From Desulfobacteraceae bacterium (lineage in GTDB: Bacteria > Desulfobacterota > Desulfobacteria > Desulfobacterales > UBA2174), in assembly GCA_028700185.1 (NCBI GenBank), contig JAQVTF010000016.1, positions 1 through 33,744 of the forward strand: a stretch of DNA of 33,744 nucleotides, given 5' to 3'. A program made the translations under genes and the position numbers. Below the pieces are notes generated by a model that saw only the letters and a list, made by a program, of their open reading frames with translations, was not told where the DNA came from and ran no database searches. Shown here one piece after another: positions 9,282 to 17,174 of this stretch (position 1 is its first letter; each line of letters begins with the position of its first letter).

Positions 9282-10742
9282 ATGACCACCCTCTCCCACC
9301 AGGAACTGGATCGGCATCTGGCCACAACCCAACCGGCGGCCCCCCTGTACCTGGTTTTCGGGGAAGAAATGCTCTGTCAGGCGGCGGTTCAGGCCATCAC
9401 AGCGAAAATTCTGGGGCCATCGGCGCCGCAACACCGCCTGGACCGCATCGAAGGGAGTGCCCCCGACGCCTTGGCCGAAGCCCTGGCCCGGATCAATACC
9501 TACAGCCTGCTCGGCGATGCCAAGGTGGTGCTGCTGGCCGATACCACCATTTTTGAATCCGGTATAGACATCCGAACCTACCTGGAAAAGGCCCGCCTCG
9601 CCCATGAAAACGACGATCCGGACAAGGCAAGCCGGGCGCTGATGGCCGTGCTGGCCGCCCAGCAGCTCCCCCCAACGGAAGTGGATGCCGAGGCCCGCCG
9701 CCAACTCCTCGCCGCCGCCGAAATGGATATCGATGACGACGGCTGGCTCGAAGCGCTGGTAACCGGTTGTCTCAGTCGGAATCTCACGTGCGCCGCCGCC
9801 GCGGATCCGGCCGAGACCCTGGCCCGGGCGACGACCAAGGGATTTCCGGCCGGCCACCACCTCATCCTCACCGCCGCCTCGGTGGACCGCCGGCGCAAAG
9901 TGTACAAGGCCATCGAAGCCGCCGGGGTGGTGGTGGACGCCAGCGTGCCCACCGGTGGACGTCGCGTCGATCTGGAAGCCCAGCAGCGCCTGCTCCAGGA
10001 CCAGGTCCAGCGCATCCTCGGCCCCCGCGCCAAAAACCTGGTACCGGCCGCCTATCAGGCGCTGGTGGAAAAGACCGGCTTCGATCTGCGCACCTTCTGC
10101 ACCAGCCTGGAAAAACTGGCCGACTACGTCGGATCGCGCGGGCAGATCACCGCCGAAGACGTCCACCAGCTCCTGCGTCGCAGCAAGAAGGATCCCATCT
10201 ATGCCTTCACCGGGGCCGTGGGAGAACGCCGCCTCGAACAGGCCCTGTTCTACCTCGATTCACTGCTGGAGGCCGGCACCCATCCCCTCCAGGTGTTGGC
10301 GGCCCTGACCAATCACCTCCGTCGTTTGTTGATAGCCCGGGGCTTCCTCGATTCCCCCGAGGGGCGCTGCTGGCGTCGCCGCATGCCCTACCCCGAGTTT
10401 CAGCGTCAGGTGATGCCGGCCCTGCTGGCCCACGACACGCGTCTGACGGAAACCGTACGGAGCTGGAGAGCCGAACCCCAGGCCGTCAAGGGCAAGCGCC
10501 CGTCCAGAAGCGAAACGGACCTGACCCTGGTCAAGAATCCCAAAAGCGTCTATCCTGTCTACCAGCTTTTTCTCCAGGCGGAAGGCTACCCCGCCGCCCA
10601 TCTGGAGGCGGTGCTGCACCGACTCGCCCAAGCGGATCGGGCGCTGAAGTCCAGCGGCACGTCGGCGCGCTGGGTAATCGAAGCCCTGCTCTGGTTCATC
10701 TGCCAGGGCGATGACGCCCGTTACCGGGCCCTTGGGAGGTGA
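9282..10742 (+). CDS. holA: DNA polymerase III subunit delta, unusually long
   Basis: HolA is the wrench subunit of the clamp loader that opens the beta sliding clamp. The N terminus LYLVFGEEMLCQAA matches the YLLxGxE opening of the family. The characteristic domain II/III region includes LVEKTGFDLRTFCTSLEKLADY, split here by family-typical spacing, and the late LLEAGTHPLQVLAALTNHLRRL region carries the LxxLxxxLR-type helix. At 486 aa it exceeds the usual 330-350. Most of the excess is an inserted charged segment at about residues 88-193, between VVLLAD and HHLILTAA, plus a longer C-terminal part. It lies 28 bp after lspA, and its stop is only 2 bp from the pyk start. Confidence 0.88.
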   Translation: MTTLSHQELDRHLATTQPAAPLYLVFGEEMLCQAAVQAITAKILGPSAPQHRLDRIEGSAPDALAEALARINTYSLLGDAKVVLLADTTIFESGIDIRTYLEKARLAHENDDPDKASRALMAVLAAQQLPPTEVDAEARRQLLAAAEMDIDDDGWLEALVTGCLSRNLTCAAAADPAETLARATTKGFPAGHHLILTAASVDRRRKVYKAIEAAGVVVDASVPTGGRRVDLEAQQRLLQDQVQRILGPRAKNLVPAAYQALVEKTGFDLRTFCTSLEKLADYVGSRGQITAEDVHQLLRRSKKDPIYAFTGAVGERRLEQALFYLDSLLEAGTHPLQVLAALTNHLRRLLIARGFLDSPEGRCWRRRMPYPEFQRQVMPALLAHDTRLTETVRSWRAEPQAVKGKRPSRSETDLTLVKNPKSVYPVYQLFLQAEGYPAAHLEAVLHRLAQADRALKSSGTSARWVIEALLWFICQGDDARYRALGR

Positions 10743-10744
10743 AT

Positions 10745-12148
10745 ATGCCGCGCACCAAAATCGTCTGCACCATCGGCCCGTCCAGCCGCTCGGCCGACGT
10801 GATTCGCGGATTGATCCGCAACGGGATGAACGTGGCGCGCCTCAACTTTTCCCACGGCAGCCACGAGGAACACCGCCAAGTCATCGACCGGATCCGGGAC
10901 ATCGCCAAGGCGGAAAACCGTCCCGTGGGGATTCTCCAGGACCTGTGCGGCCCGAAGATTCGCGTGGGGCGACTGCCGGAGGAGGGGGTGCCCCTGGTAC
11001 CGGGACAACCCTTCGTGCTGACCACCGAACCGGTGACGGGCGACGCCCATCGCGTCAGCGTCTCCTATCCCCGGCTGGCCCTGGACGCCAAGGCCGGAGA
11101 CCGCCTCCTGCTCGCCGACGGGATGATGGAACTGGTGGTGGAAGAAACCTCCCCCACCGAGCTGCGTTGCCGGGTTGTCACCGGCGGCACCCTCACCAGC
11201 CACAAAGGCATCAACCTGCCCACGGGCAGCATCCAGGCACCGCCCCTCACCGCCAAGGACGAAGTGGACCTGGCCTTCGGGTTGGCCCATAAGGTGGATT
11301 TCATTGCCCTGAGCTTCGTGCGCCGGGCCGAAGACATCCTGGACGTGCGTCGGCGCATCCACCAGGCCGGTTGGACCACCCCCATTGTGGCCAAAATCGA
11401 AAAGCACGAGGCCTTGCCCCACATCGAGGAGATCATCGAGGTCTCCGATGCCGTCATGGTGGCCCGGGGCGACCTGGGGGTCGAGATTGCCCTGGAAACC
11501 GTGCCGGGAGTCCAAAAAACCATCGTCCGCCAGGCCAACATCGCCGGCAAACCGGTGATCATCGCCACCCAGATGCTCCGTTCGATGGTGGACGCCCCCC
11601 GTCCCACCCGGGCCGAGGCGGCGGACGTGGCCAACGCGGTCCTCGACGGCGCCGACGCGGTGATGCTCAGTGAGGAAACGGCCAGCGGCGCCTACCCCGT
11701 CGAAGCCGTGCACTACATGGCGTGCATCGCGGAAAGCGCCGAAGCCCAATATCCCCATCGCAAGTACATGGACATCGTTCCCCGGCGCGGGGTCTCCCAG
11801 ACCGTTGCCTACGCGGCCTGCATCACCGCCGAGCAACTGAATGCCAGCGCCATCGTGGCCACCACCCGCAGTGGCACCACGGCCATGCACATCGCCAGCT
11901 TTCGGCCCCGGCCCCGGATCATCGCCCTGTCGCCGGACGCCGAGACCGTCCAGCGGCTCACCCTGGTATGGGGTTGCGCGCCGTGCCACCTCGATTTGGC
12001 CGAGGACACCGATGAGATGATCGAAGGCGCCGCCGCATCCGCCCTGAACACCGGCCAGGTGGCCCCCGGCGACATGACGGTGATCACCGGCGGCCGGCCG
12101 ATCTACGAAGCCGGCACCACCAACATGTTGTGGGTCAAACGGCTGTAG
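10745..12148 (+). CDS. pyk: Pyruvate kinase
   Basis: Pyruvate kinase converts phosphoenolpyruvate and ADP to pyruvate and ATP, the last step of glycolysis. The 467-aa protein begins RTKIVCTIGPSS, the family N terminus, with NFSHGSHEEH shortly after. The catalytic core has KIEKHEAL, VARGDLGVEI and the Mg/K-binding segment ending SEETASGAYPVEAV. The C-terminal domain has the usual ATTRSGTTA effector-site motif. ATG 10745 is preferred over GTG 10739 because GGGAGG sits six bases before it. It is tightly coupled to holA. Confidence 0.97.
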   Translation: MPRTKIVCTIGPSSRSADVIRGLIRNGMNVARLNFSHGSHEEHRQVIDRIRDIAKAENRPVGILQDLCGPKIRVGRLPEEGVPLVPGQPFVLTTEPVTGDAHRVSVSYPRLALDAKAGDRLLLADGMMELVVEETSPTELRCRVVTGGTLTSHKGINLPTGSIQAPPLTAKDEVDLAFGLAHKVDFIALSFVRRAEDILDVRRRIHQAGWTTPIVAKIEKHEALPHIEEIIEVSDAVMVARGDLGVEIALETVPGVQKTIVRQANIAGKPVIIATQMLRSMVDAPRPTRAEAADVANAVLDGADAVMLSEETASGAYPVEAVHYMACIAESAEAQYPHRKYMDIVPRRGVSQTVAYAACITAEQLNASAIVATTRSGTTAMHIASFRPRPRIIALSPDAETVQRLTLVWGCAPCHLDLAEDTDEMIEGAAASALNTGQVAPGDMTVITGGRPIYEAGTTNMLWVKRL

Positions 12149-12163
12149 GGAAACTGGATGCTT

Positions 12164-12219
12164 GAAACTCGAAACTTGAAACTCGAAACTCGAAACTCGA
12201 AACTTGAAACTCGAAACTT
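12164..12219. repeat. Eight tandem heptamers GAAACT(C/T)
   Basis: Eight consecutive 7-nt units read C,T,C,C,C,T,C,T at the last position of GAAACT(C/T), with no other mismatch. The array starts 15 bp after the pyk stop. There is no coding potential in it. It adjoins two other short-repeat stretches, at 12233 and 12260. Confidence 0.95.
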
Positions 12220-12232
12220 GGTCATCGGACCT

Positions 12233-12308
12233 CTTGTGTCCTTTTCGTCCCTGCGGTCCCTGAACCTTGAACCTTAAACGGCGCCCCGGGCGCCTTGAAC
12301 CTTGAACT
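12233..12308. repeat. 9-nt GTCC repeats followed by TTGAACC heptamers with GC core
   Basis: Bases 12233-12259 are three 9-nt units ending in GTCC. From 12260 the period changes to 7 nt with copies of TTGAACC. A 14-nt core, GCGCCCCGGGCGCC (12281-12294), is almost a perfect palindrome and keeps the 7-nt phase. The heptamer is the reverse complement of the GGTTCAA unit at 1248-1302, and the core-and-arms layout is the same. Confidence 0.85.
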
Positions 12309-12311
12309 TCG

Positions 12312-12518
12312 ATGAGCTTCTTTCGCGAACAGAAAATCAAACTGGCCCAACGGCTGCTCGCCGGTCAGTACCAACGTCGCCAGATTCCCCCGCCTTCTCC
12401 CGAGGTGCTGCGCCGTCAGGCCGAGGAAGTGGTGGACGAGGCCGGCCGCATCGCCCGTCAACGGGGTCAGAATGTCCTGGCCATCGTCAAGGAGCTGATC
12501 CAGGACCTGCGCCGGTGA
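12312..12518 (+). CDS. Small helical protein of unknown function (68 aa)
   Basis: The 68-aa product is basic and rich in Arg and Gln. After an N-terminal helix-like stretch (FFREQKIKLAQRLL) and a short proline-rich linker (IPPPSP), it has a long amphipathic helix with regularly spaced leucine, valine and isoleucine residues. It has no membrane segment, signal or metal motif. The start codon lies only three bases after the heptamer array, and no ribosome-binding site is visible there, so the start is less certain. Codon use is like the neighbouring genes (G/C-rich third positions), which favours a real gene. Function unknown. Confidence 0.62.
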   Translation: MSFFREQKIKLAQRLLAGQYQRRQIPPPSPEVLRRQAEEVVDEAGRIARQRGQNVLAIVKELIQDLRR

Positions 12519-12670
12519 TGTCGTTTCTCGGGGTCCGTCCCGGGTGTCGCAAATTTCGGCATTGGTTTTAAGTATAGCTAATTCAGAGGGTTGAAGTGAC
12601 CGGCCGGCGGATTTCGAGCCAATTTTTACATTGCGCATCAAACCGGCCTGTGTTATCAGACCAACCTTAT

Positions 12671-12690
12671 CCTGAACCGGTTGGTTCAGG
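12671..12690. promoter_or_regulatory. Perfect inverted repeat upstream of livK
   Basis: CCTGAACC and GGTTCAGG form an 8-bp perfect inverted repeat around GGTT, 49 bp before the livK start. It could be an operator or a transcript hairpin, but no T-run follows. The half-site resembles the local GGTTCAA heptamer, so it may instead be a repeat remnant. I see no convincing sigma-70 promoter in the rest of the 12519-12738 gap. Confidence 0.4.
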
Positions 12691-12738
12691 ACCTACCCCG
12701 ACTTGTTTCCATCTCACATTTTGAAAAAGGAGGAATCG

Positions 12739-13902
12739 ATGCGAAAAGGACGACTGTTGATTGCGGTGCTGCTCTGCGCCGGCCTGGTGATCTCACCTTC
12801 GGTTTGGGCCGCCAGCGATACTATCAACATCGGGTTTCCCATTCCGTTGACCGGCGACAACCCGGACCTCGGCGCATCGAGCAAGAATGCCGCCGAGATG
12901 TACCTGAAGAAATTTCCCACCGTGGAGGTGGGGGCCAAGACCTACAAGCTCAACTTCATCTACGAAGACAACGAATTCAAGGCCGAATCGGCGGTAAAAG
13001 CCGTCACCAAGCTTATCACGGAAGAAGAAGTCCTGGCCATCGTCGGCCCCCAGGCGTCCGCCCAGGCGGTGCCTGCCGGAGAAGTGGCCAACAACTATGC
13101 CACGCCGATGATCAGCCCCTGGTCCACCAATCCCAACGCCACCCTGAACCGACCCTACGTCTTCCGCGGCTGCTTCCTCGACCCCTTCCAGGGCCCGGTG
13201 GCCGCCAACTTCGTCACCGATGAGCTGGGCGCCAAGAAAGCGGCCGTGCTCTACGACATCGCCTCGGACTATCCCAAGGGGCTGGCCGAATTCTTCAAAC
13301 AGGCTTTTGAAAAGATCCACGGGCCCGGCTCGGTGGTGGCCTTCGAGTCCTTCACCACCGGCGACAAGGATTTCTCCGCTCAGATGGCCAACATCGTGGC
13401 CTCCGGCGCCGATGTTCTCTTCACGCCCCAGTACTACTCGGAAGTGCCCCTCATCGTGCGCGCCGCCCAGGAAAACGGGTTCACCAAGCCCATCATGGGC
13501 TCGGACTCCTGGGGCAGCGGAGACCTGATGGGACTCTGCGGCGATGACTGCAAGGGATTCTATTTCTCCACCCACTACGCCGCCGCCGGCGCCCAGGGGG
13601 CCACCAAGGAATTCATCGACGAGTACAACGCCGCCTACGGCAAGACCCCCGACGACGTCGCCGCCCTCACCTGGGATTCCCTGGGCATCATGATCCAGGC
13701 CATCCGGAACACGGGCGGCTTGAGCGGCGACATCAAGGCCGACCGGACCAAGGTCAAGGATGCCCTGGGAGCCATCAAGGACTATCCGGGCATCACCGGC
13801 AAGATGACCTTCACCCCCGAAGGCGATCCGATCAAGTGCGCCGTGGTGGTCAAGATCAACGAAGAAGGCCAGTTCGCCTTTCACAAATCGGTGTGTCCGT
13901 AA
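12739..13902 (+). CDS. livK: Branched-chain amino-acid ABC transporter, periplasmic binding protein
   Basis: This is the periplasmic receptor of a LIV-type (HAAT family) importer. The 387-aa precursor has a clear signal peptide: MRKGR, a hydrophobic core, then a likely cleavage after VWA near residue 25. The mature part starts INIGFPIPLTGDNPDLG, typical of the Leu/Ile/Val-binding fold. Further family features are FIYEDNEFKAESAV, AIVGPQASAQAVPAGEVAN and TWDSLGIMIQAI. ATG 12739 has a strong AAAGGAGG nine bases upstream. Family members bind branched-chain amino acids but also amides, urea or aromatic acids, so the ligand is not proven. A terminator-like hairpin separates it from the permease genes. 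Confidence 0.93.
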   Translation: MRKGRLLIAVLLCAGLVISPSVWAASDTINIGFPIPLTGDNPDLGASSKNAAEMYLKKFPTVEVGAKTYKLNFIYEDNEFKAESAVKAVTKLITEEEVLAIVGPQASAQAVPAGEVANNYATPMISPWSTNPNATLNRPYVFRGCFLDPFQGPVAANFVTDELGAKKAAVLYDIASDYPKGLAEFFKQAFEKIHGPGSVVAFESFTTGDKDFSAQMANIVASGADVLFTPQYYSEVPLIVRAAQENGFTKPIMGSDSWGSGDLMGLCGDDCKGFYFSTHYAAAGAQGATKEFIDEYNAAYGKTPDDVAALTWDSLGIMIQAIRNTGGLSGDIKADRTKVKDALGAIKDYPGITGKMTFTPEGDPIKCAVVVKINEEGQFAFHKSVCP

Positions 13903-13956
13903 TCAGGTCCCGGGCGTGAGCCCGCAACCTGCCAGTGGTTTGCAGACATGAACCGA

Positions 13957-13989
13957 GGGGCTCGGCGAGCACGCTCCCGAGCCCCTTTT
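13957..13989 (+). terminator. Intrinsic terminator/attenuator between livK and livH
   Basis: GGGGCTCGG (13957-13965) pairs perfectly with CCGAGCCCC (13977-13985), with an 11-nt loop, followed by TTTT. It lies 55 bp after livK and 23 bp before livH. The likely role is partial termination, so that the binding protein is made in excess of the membrane components. Confidence 0.75.
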
Positions 13990-14011
13990 GACGTCCCCGG
14001 GAGGGCCCCGC

Positions 14012-14977
14012 ATGAGTTTGAACTTTTTCATGCAAAACTTGATCAACGCCTTGCAATGGGGCAGCTTCTACGCACTGATCGCCCTGGGTTACTCGATGGT
14101 CTACAGCATCCTGATGCTGTTCAACTTCGCCCATGGCGACATCTTCATGGTGGGGGCCTACATCGGCCTGGGGGTCGCGCTGCTGCTGCTGAAAATCGTT
14201 GGAACCGGTACGGCGGCCCTGGTCCCGGGATGGCTGGTGTTGGTAGCCACCATCCTGATTTCCATGTTTCTCACCGCTTTCGTGGGCATCATCGTCGAAC
14301 GGGTCGCCTATCGACCGCTACGGGACGCGCCGCGCGCCTCGGCCGCCATCACCGGCCTGATGGTGGGCATCATCCTGGAAACTTCCAACATCCTGTTTCT
14401 CGGGGGTCAGCGCCTCGCCTTTCCCCAACTGATCCAATCCCAGACGTACAACATCGGCGGCATCTTCATCACCAACAAGAAGATCATGATCGTCATCGTC
14501 TCCATCGCTCTGATGACCGCCCTGCACCAGTTCGTCACCCGCACGCGCTGGGGCATGGCGATGCGCGCCATGGCCTACGACTTCGTGGTGGTCCCCCTGG
14601 TGGGCGTCCCCCTGAACACCATCGCCGTGATGACCTTCGCCATCGGTTCGGCCCTGGCAGCGGCCGCCGGGATTCTCTTCGGCCTCGCCTATCCGGTGCT
14701 CGACCCCTACATGGGGGTCAGCTTCGGCTGGAAAGCTTTCGTGGCGGCGATTCTTGGCGGGCGCGGATCCATCATGGGGGCCTGCATCGCCGGCTTCATG
14801 CTCGGCTTCATCGAGATCATGACCGTGCCGGGGATCCAGATCCTCAACCGACTCTTTTCGCTGAACATCGGCTCCAACCTGCGCGACCTCATCGCCTATT
14901 CCATCGTCCTGGTGATCCTGGTGTTTCGGCCGCACGGGCTCTTTGGAGAGCCGTACAGCGCCAAGCTGAGACTTTAA
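14012..14977 (+). CDS. livH: Branched-chain amino-acid ABC transporter permease LivH
   Basis: This is one of the two membrane subunits of the LIV importer. The 321-aa protein is almost entirely hydrophobic helices. The opening matches LivH: LINALQWGSFYALIALGYSM followed by MLFNFAHGDIFM. The conserved R-P-L-R segment occurs in VERVAYRPLR, and the permease-to-ATPase coupling region is in TRTRWGMAMRAMAYD. ATG 14012 is chosen because GGGAGG lies nine bases upstream. An upstream in-frame ATG at 13988 is buried in the terminator T-run. Confidence 0.95.
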   Translation: MSLNFFMQNLINALQWGSFYALIALGYSMVYSILMLFNFAHGDIFMVGAYIGLGVALLLLKIVGTGTAALVPGWLVLVATILISMFLTAFVGIIVERVAYRPLRDAPRASAAITGLMVGIILETSNILFLGGQRLAFPQLIQSQTYNIGGIFITNKKIMIVIVSIALMTALHQFVTRTRWGMAMRAMAYDFVVVPLVGVPLNTIAVMTFAIGSALAAAAGILFGLAYPVLDPYMGVSFGWKAFVAAILGGRGSIMGACIAGFMLGFIEIMTVPGIQILNRLFSLNIGSNLRDLIAYSIVLVILVFRPHGLFGEPYSAKLRL

Positions 14978-15043
14978 ATTCATTTCAATGGCGGACGCGA
15001 AGATGAAACCAACGGGTATCGATTTCTCACAAGGACGCCTCGC

Positions 15044-16402
15044 ATGAGCCGGACCGATCCTGCTGTCACCGTTTCCCGCGGTCTGCCGGTCTTCATGGGC
15101 CGTATGCTGGCCGGCGTACCACTGCTTGGATGGCTGCTGGGGTTTTTGGTCGCCGTGTTGATCGAACAAGCGGTGGGTGAACCCTTGGCCCAGCTTGTCA
15201 GTCTCCCCAAGATGCCGGTACTCTTCGGGATTTTAACCGTTTCCAAGGTCATCGCCGCAATCATCAACACCGTGTTCAAGGATGCGGCCTTCGATCCTGC
15301 CATTCTGATTCACGTTCCGGCGGCCATCGCCTATCTGACGGTGGTCTACCTGGCGCCCATCGTGGTGGTGGCCCGAATCAGCGCCAACATCGCCAACCGG
15401 GCGGCGGGGGCCATGAACCGTTGGAACCTGTTGCTGCCGGCCATCGTGCACCTGGGACTGATGTATGTCGTCTTGCACATCTGGGCCGGCATGAGCGACT
15501 ACCGACTCATCACGTTGAAGATCACCCTCATCGCGGTGCTGCTCACCTTGAGCCTGAACATCATCAACGGGTACATGGGGGAGTTTTCCTGCTCCCACCC
15601 CGGCTTCATGGCCGTGGGGGCCTACATGTCCTCGCTGTTTACCGTGGGGCTCTTCGTGGATGACAGGGTGCTGGGAAACGCCCTGATGGCTTGTTCCCTG
15701 GATTTTCTCAGCTTCCCGCTGGCCTTGATCTTCGGCGGCATCTGCGCTTCGGCGGCGGCACTGCTGGTGGCCATCCCGTCGTTCAAAACCCGTGGCGACT
15801 ACCTGGCCATCATCAGCCTGGCGTTTCTGTTCATCATCAAGAGCCTATTTGAGAACCTCCAGGCACTCGGCGGCTCCCGGGGAATCGCCGGACAGCCCGA
15901 CTGGGCCACCCTGCCGGTGATCTTTATCGTGGTGGGGCTGGGCATCTGGTCGATCAACAACTTCGTCACCTCCACTTTCGGCAAAGCGCTCAACGCGGTG
16001 CGCGACGACGAGCTGGCCGCCGAAGCGATGACGGTCAACACCCGCAAGGCCAAGATGACCGCTTTTCTGGTGGGCGCCTTCTGGGCCGGCGTCGCCGGCG
16101 GTCTCCTGGCCCACGTGCTGCGCTACATCAATCCGGCCATGTTCGGCATCCAGAAACTCGCCGAAGTGTTGGCGATGGTCTATTTCGGCGGTCTCAACTC
16201 GGTCTACGGCTCCATCGTGGGGGCCGTGTCCATCGGCCTGCTCGGCGAAGCCCTGCGGCCGCTGGAAATTCTCAAGTGGATCATCATCCCGCTGTTGCTG
16301 ATCCTCGTGATGATCTACCGGCCCACCGGGCTGGTGGCCTTCCGCGACTTTGATTTGCGCGAGGCGATGGGACCGAAAACCGAACCGGGGCAAAGGAAGT
16401 AA
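15044..16402 (+). CDS. livM: Branched-chain amino-acid ABC transporter permease LivM
   Basis: This is the second permease subunit. It is 452 aa, longer than many LivM proteins because of an N-terminal extension of about 140 residues with its own hydrophobic segments (GWLLGFLVAVLIEQAV, then a second pair). The LivM core begins near LITLKITLIAVLLTLSLNII and continues with the family motif HPGFMAVGAY. The coupling region is in TSTFGKALNAVRDDELAAEA, and FGIQKLAEVLAMVYFGG is close to the LivM consensus. AAGGA lies nine bases before ATG 15044. It is separated from livH by 66 bp and from livG by 1 bp. Confidence 0.95.
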   Translation: MSRTDPAVTVSRGLPVFMGRMLAGVPLLGWLLGFLVAVLIEQAVGEPLAQLVSLPKMPVLFGILTVSKVIAAIINTVFKDAAFDPAILIHVPAAIAYLTVVYLAPIVVVARISANIANRAAGAMNRWNLLLPAIVHLGLMYVVLHIWAGMSDYRLITLKITLIAVLLTLSLNIINGYMGEFSCSHPGFMAVGAYMSSLFTVGLFVDDRVLGNALMACSLDFLSFPLALIFGGICASAAALLVAIPSFKTRGDYLAIISLAFLFIIKSLFENLQALGGSRGIAGQPDWATLPVIFIVVGLGIWSINNFVTSTFGKALNAVRDDELAAEAMTVNTRKAKMTAFLVGAFWAGVAGGLLAHVLRYINPAMFGIQKLAEVLAMVYFGGLNSVYGSIVGAVSIGLLGEALRPLEILKWIIIPLLLILVMIYRPTGLVAFRDFDLREAMGPKTEPGQRK

Positions 16403-16403
16403 A

Positions 16404-17174
16404 ATGGCGCTGCTGCGCGTAGAGCACATGACCCACTACTTCGGGGGGCTGCGGGCCGTTTCCGACTACAATCTGGAAATGGAACCCGGGCAGATTCTGG
16501 GACTCATCGGTCCCAACGGAGCCGGCAAGACCACGGTCTTCAACCTGCTCACCGGGATCTATAAACCCAGCGAGGGGCGAATCCTTCTGGACGGCGAGGA
16601 GATCACCGGGTTGGCGCCTCACCGCATCGCCGCCCGGGGCCTGGGCCGGACTTTCCAGAATCTTTGCCTCTGGCGACACATGACGGTTCTCGATCACGTG
16701 CGCATGGCCCACTACGCCAAGATCAGCTACGGGCTGATGGGGGCTTTTTTCGGCACGGCCAAGCGGTACCGTCAGGAGGCCGAAATCGAACGCCGTTCCA
16801 GGGATCTCCTCGAACAGTTGGGCATCGGCCACCTGGCCGATCAGGGGGTCCTGAACCTCCCCTACGGAGCCCAGCGGCGGGTGGAGATGGCCCGGGCCCT
16901 GGCCGTGGAGCCCAAGGTGCTGTTTCTCGACGAGCCCACGGTGGGGATGACCCCGGAGGAACTGGAGCAGATGATGGACATCATCCGCCAACTTCACCAA
17001 CGGTTGGGGTTGGCGATCTTTCTCATCGAACACCGGCTCAAGATGGTGATGGAACTGTGCCACCGGATCCAGACCCTGGTGTTCGGAGAGGTGATCGCCG
17101 AGGGATCCCCGGTGGAAATTCAGGGCAATCCCCAGGTCATTGAAGCCTACCTGGGCAAGGAGACGGTGGAATAA
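16404..17174 (+). CDS. livG: Branched-chain amino-acid ABC transporter ATPase LivG
   Basis: This is a cytoplasmic ATPase of the LIV importer. The 256-aa protein has Walker A in GPNGAGKTTVFNLLTG, the LivG-type Q-loop segment RTFQNLCLWRHMTV, the ABC signature as LPYGAQRRVEMARAL and Walker B as VLFLDEPTVGM. The switch histidine is in LIEHRLKMV. The signature is the permuted, LivG-type form (YGxQRR rather than LSGGQ). ATG 16404 follows AAAGGAAG and lies directly after the livM stop. The last base of its stop codon is the first base of livF. Confidence 0.97.
   Translation: MALLRVEHMTHYFGGLRAVSDYNLEMEPGQILGLIGPNGAGKTTVFNLLTGIYKPSEGRILLDGEEITGLAPHRIAARGLGRTFQNLCLWRHMTVLDHVRMAHYAKISYGLMGAFFGTAKRYRQEAEIERRSRDLLEQLGIGHLADQGVLNLPYGAQRRVEMARALAVEPKVLFLDEPTVGMTPEELEQMMDIIRQLHQRLGLAIFLIEHRLKMVMELCHRIQTLVFGEVIAEGSPVEIQGNPQVIEAYLGKETVE

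Noticed and set aside
12164-12308. CRISPR-like or guide-RNA (TIGR-like) array
   Set aside because: Units are contiguous 7- or 9-nt repeats without unique spacers, and no cas or TIGR-associated nuclease gene is in the window.
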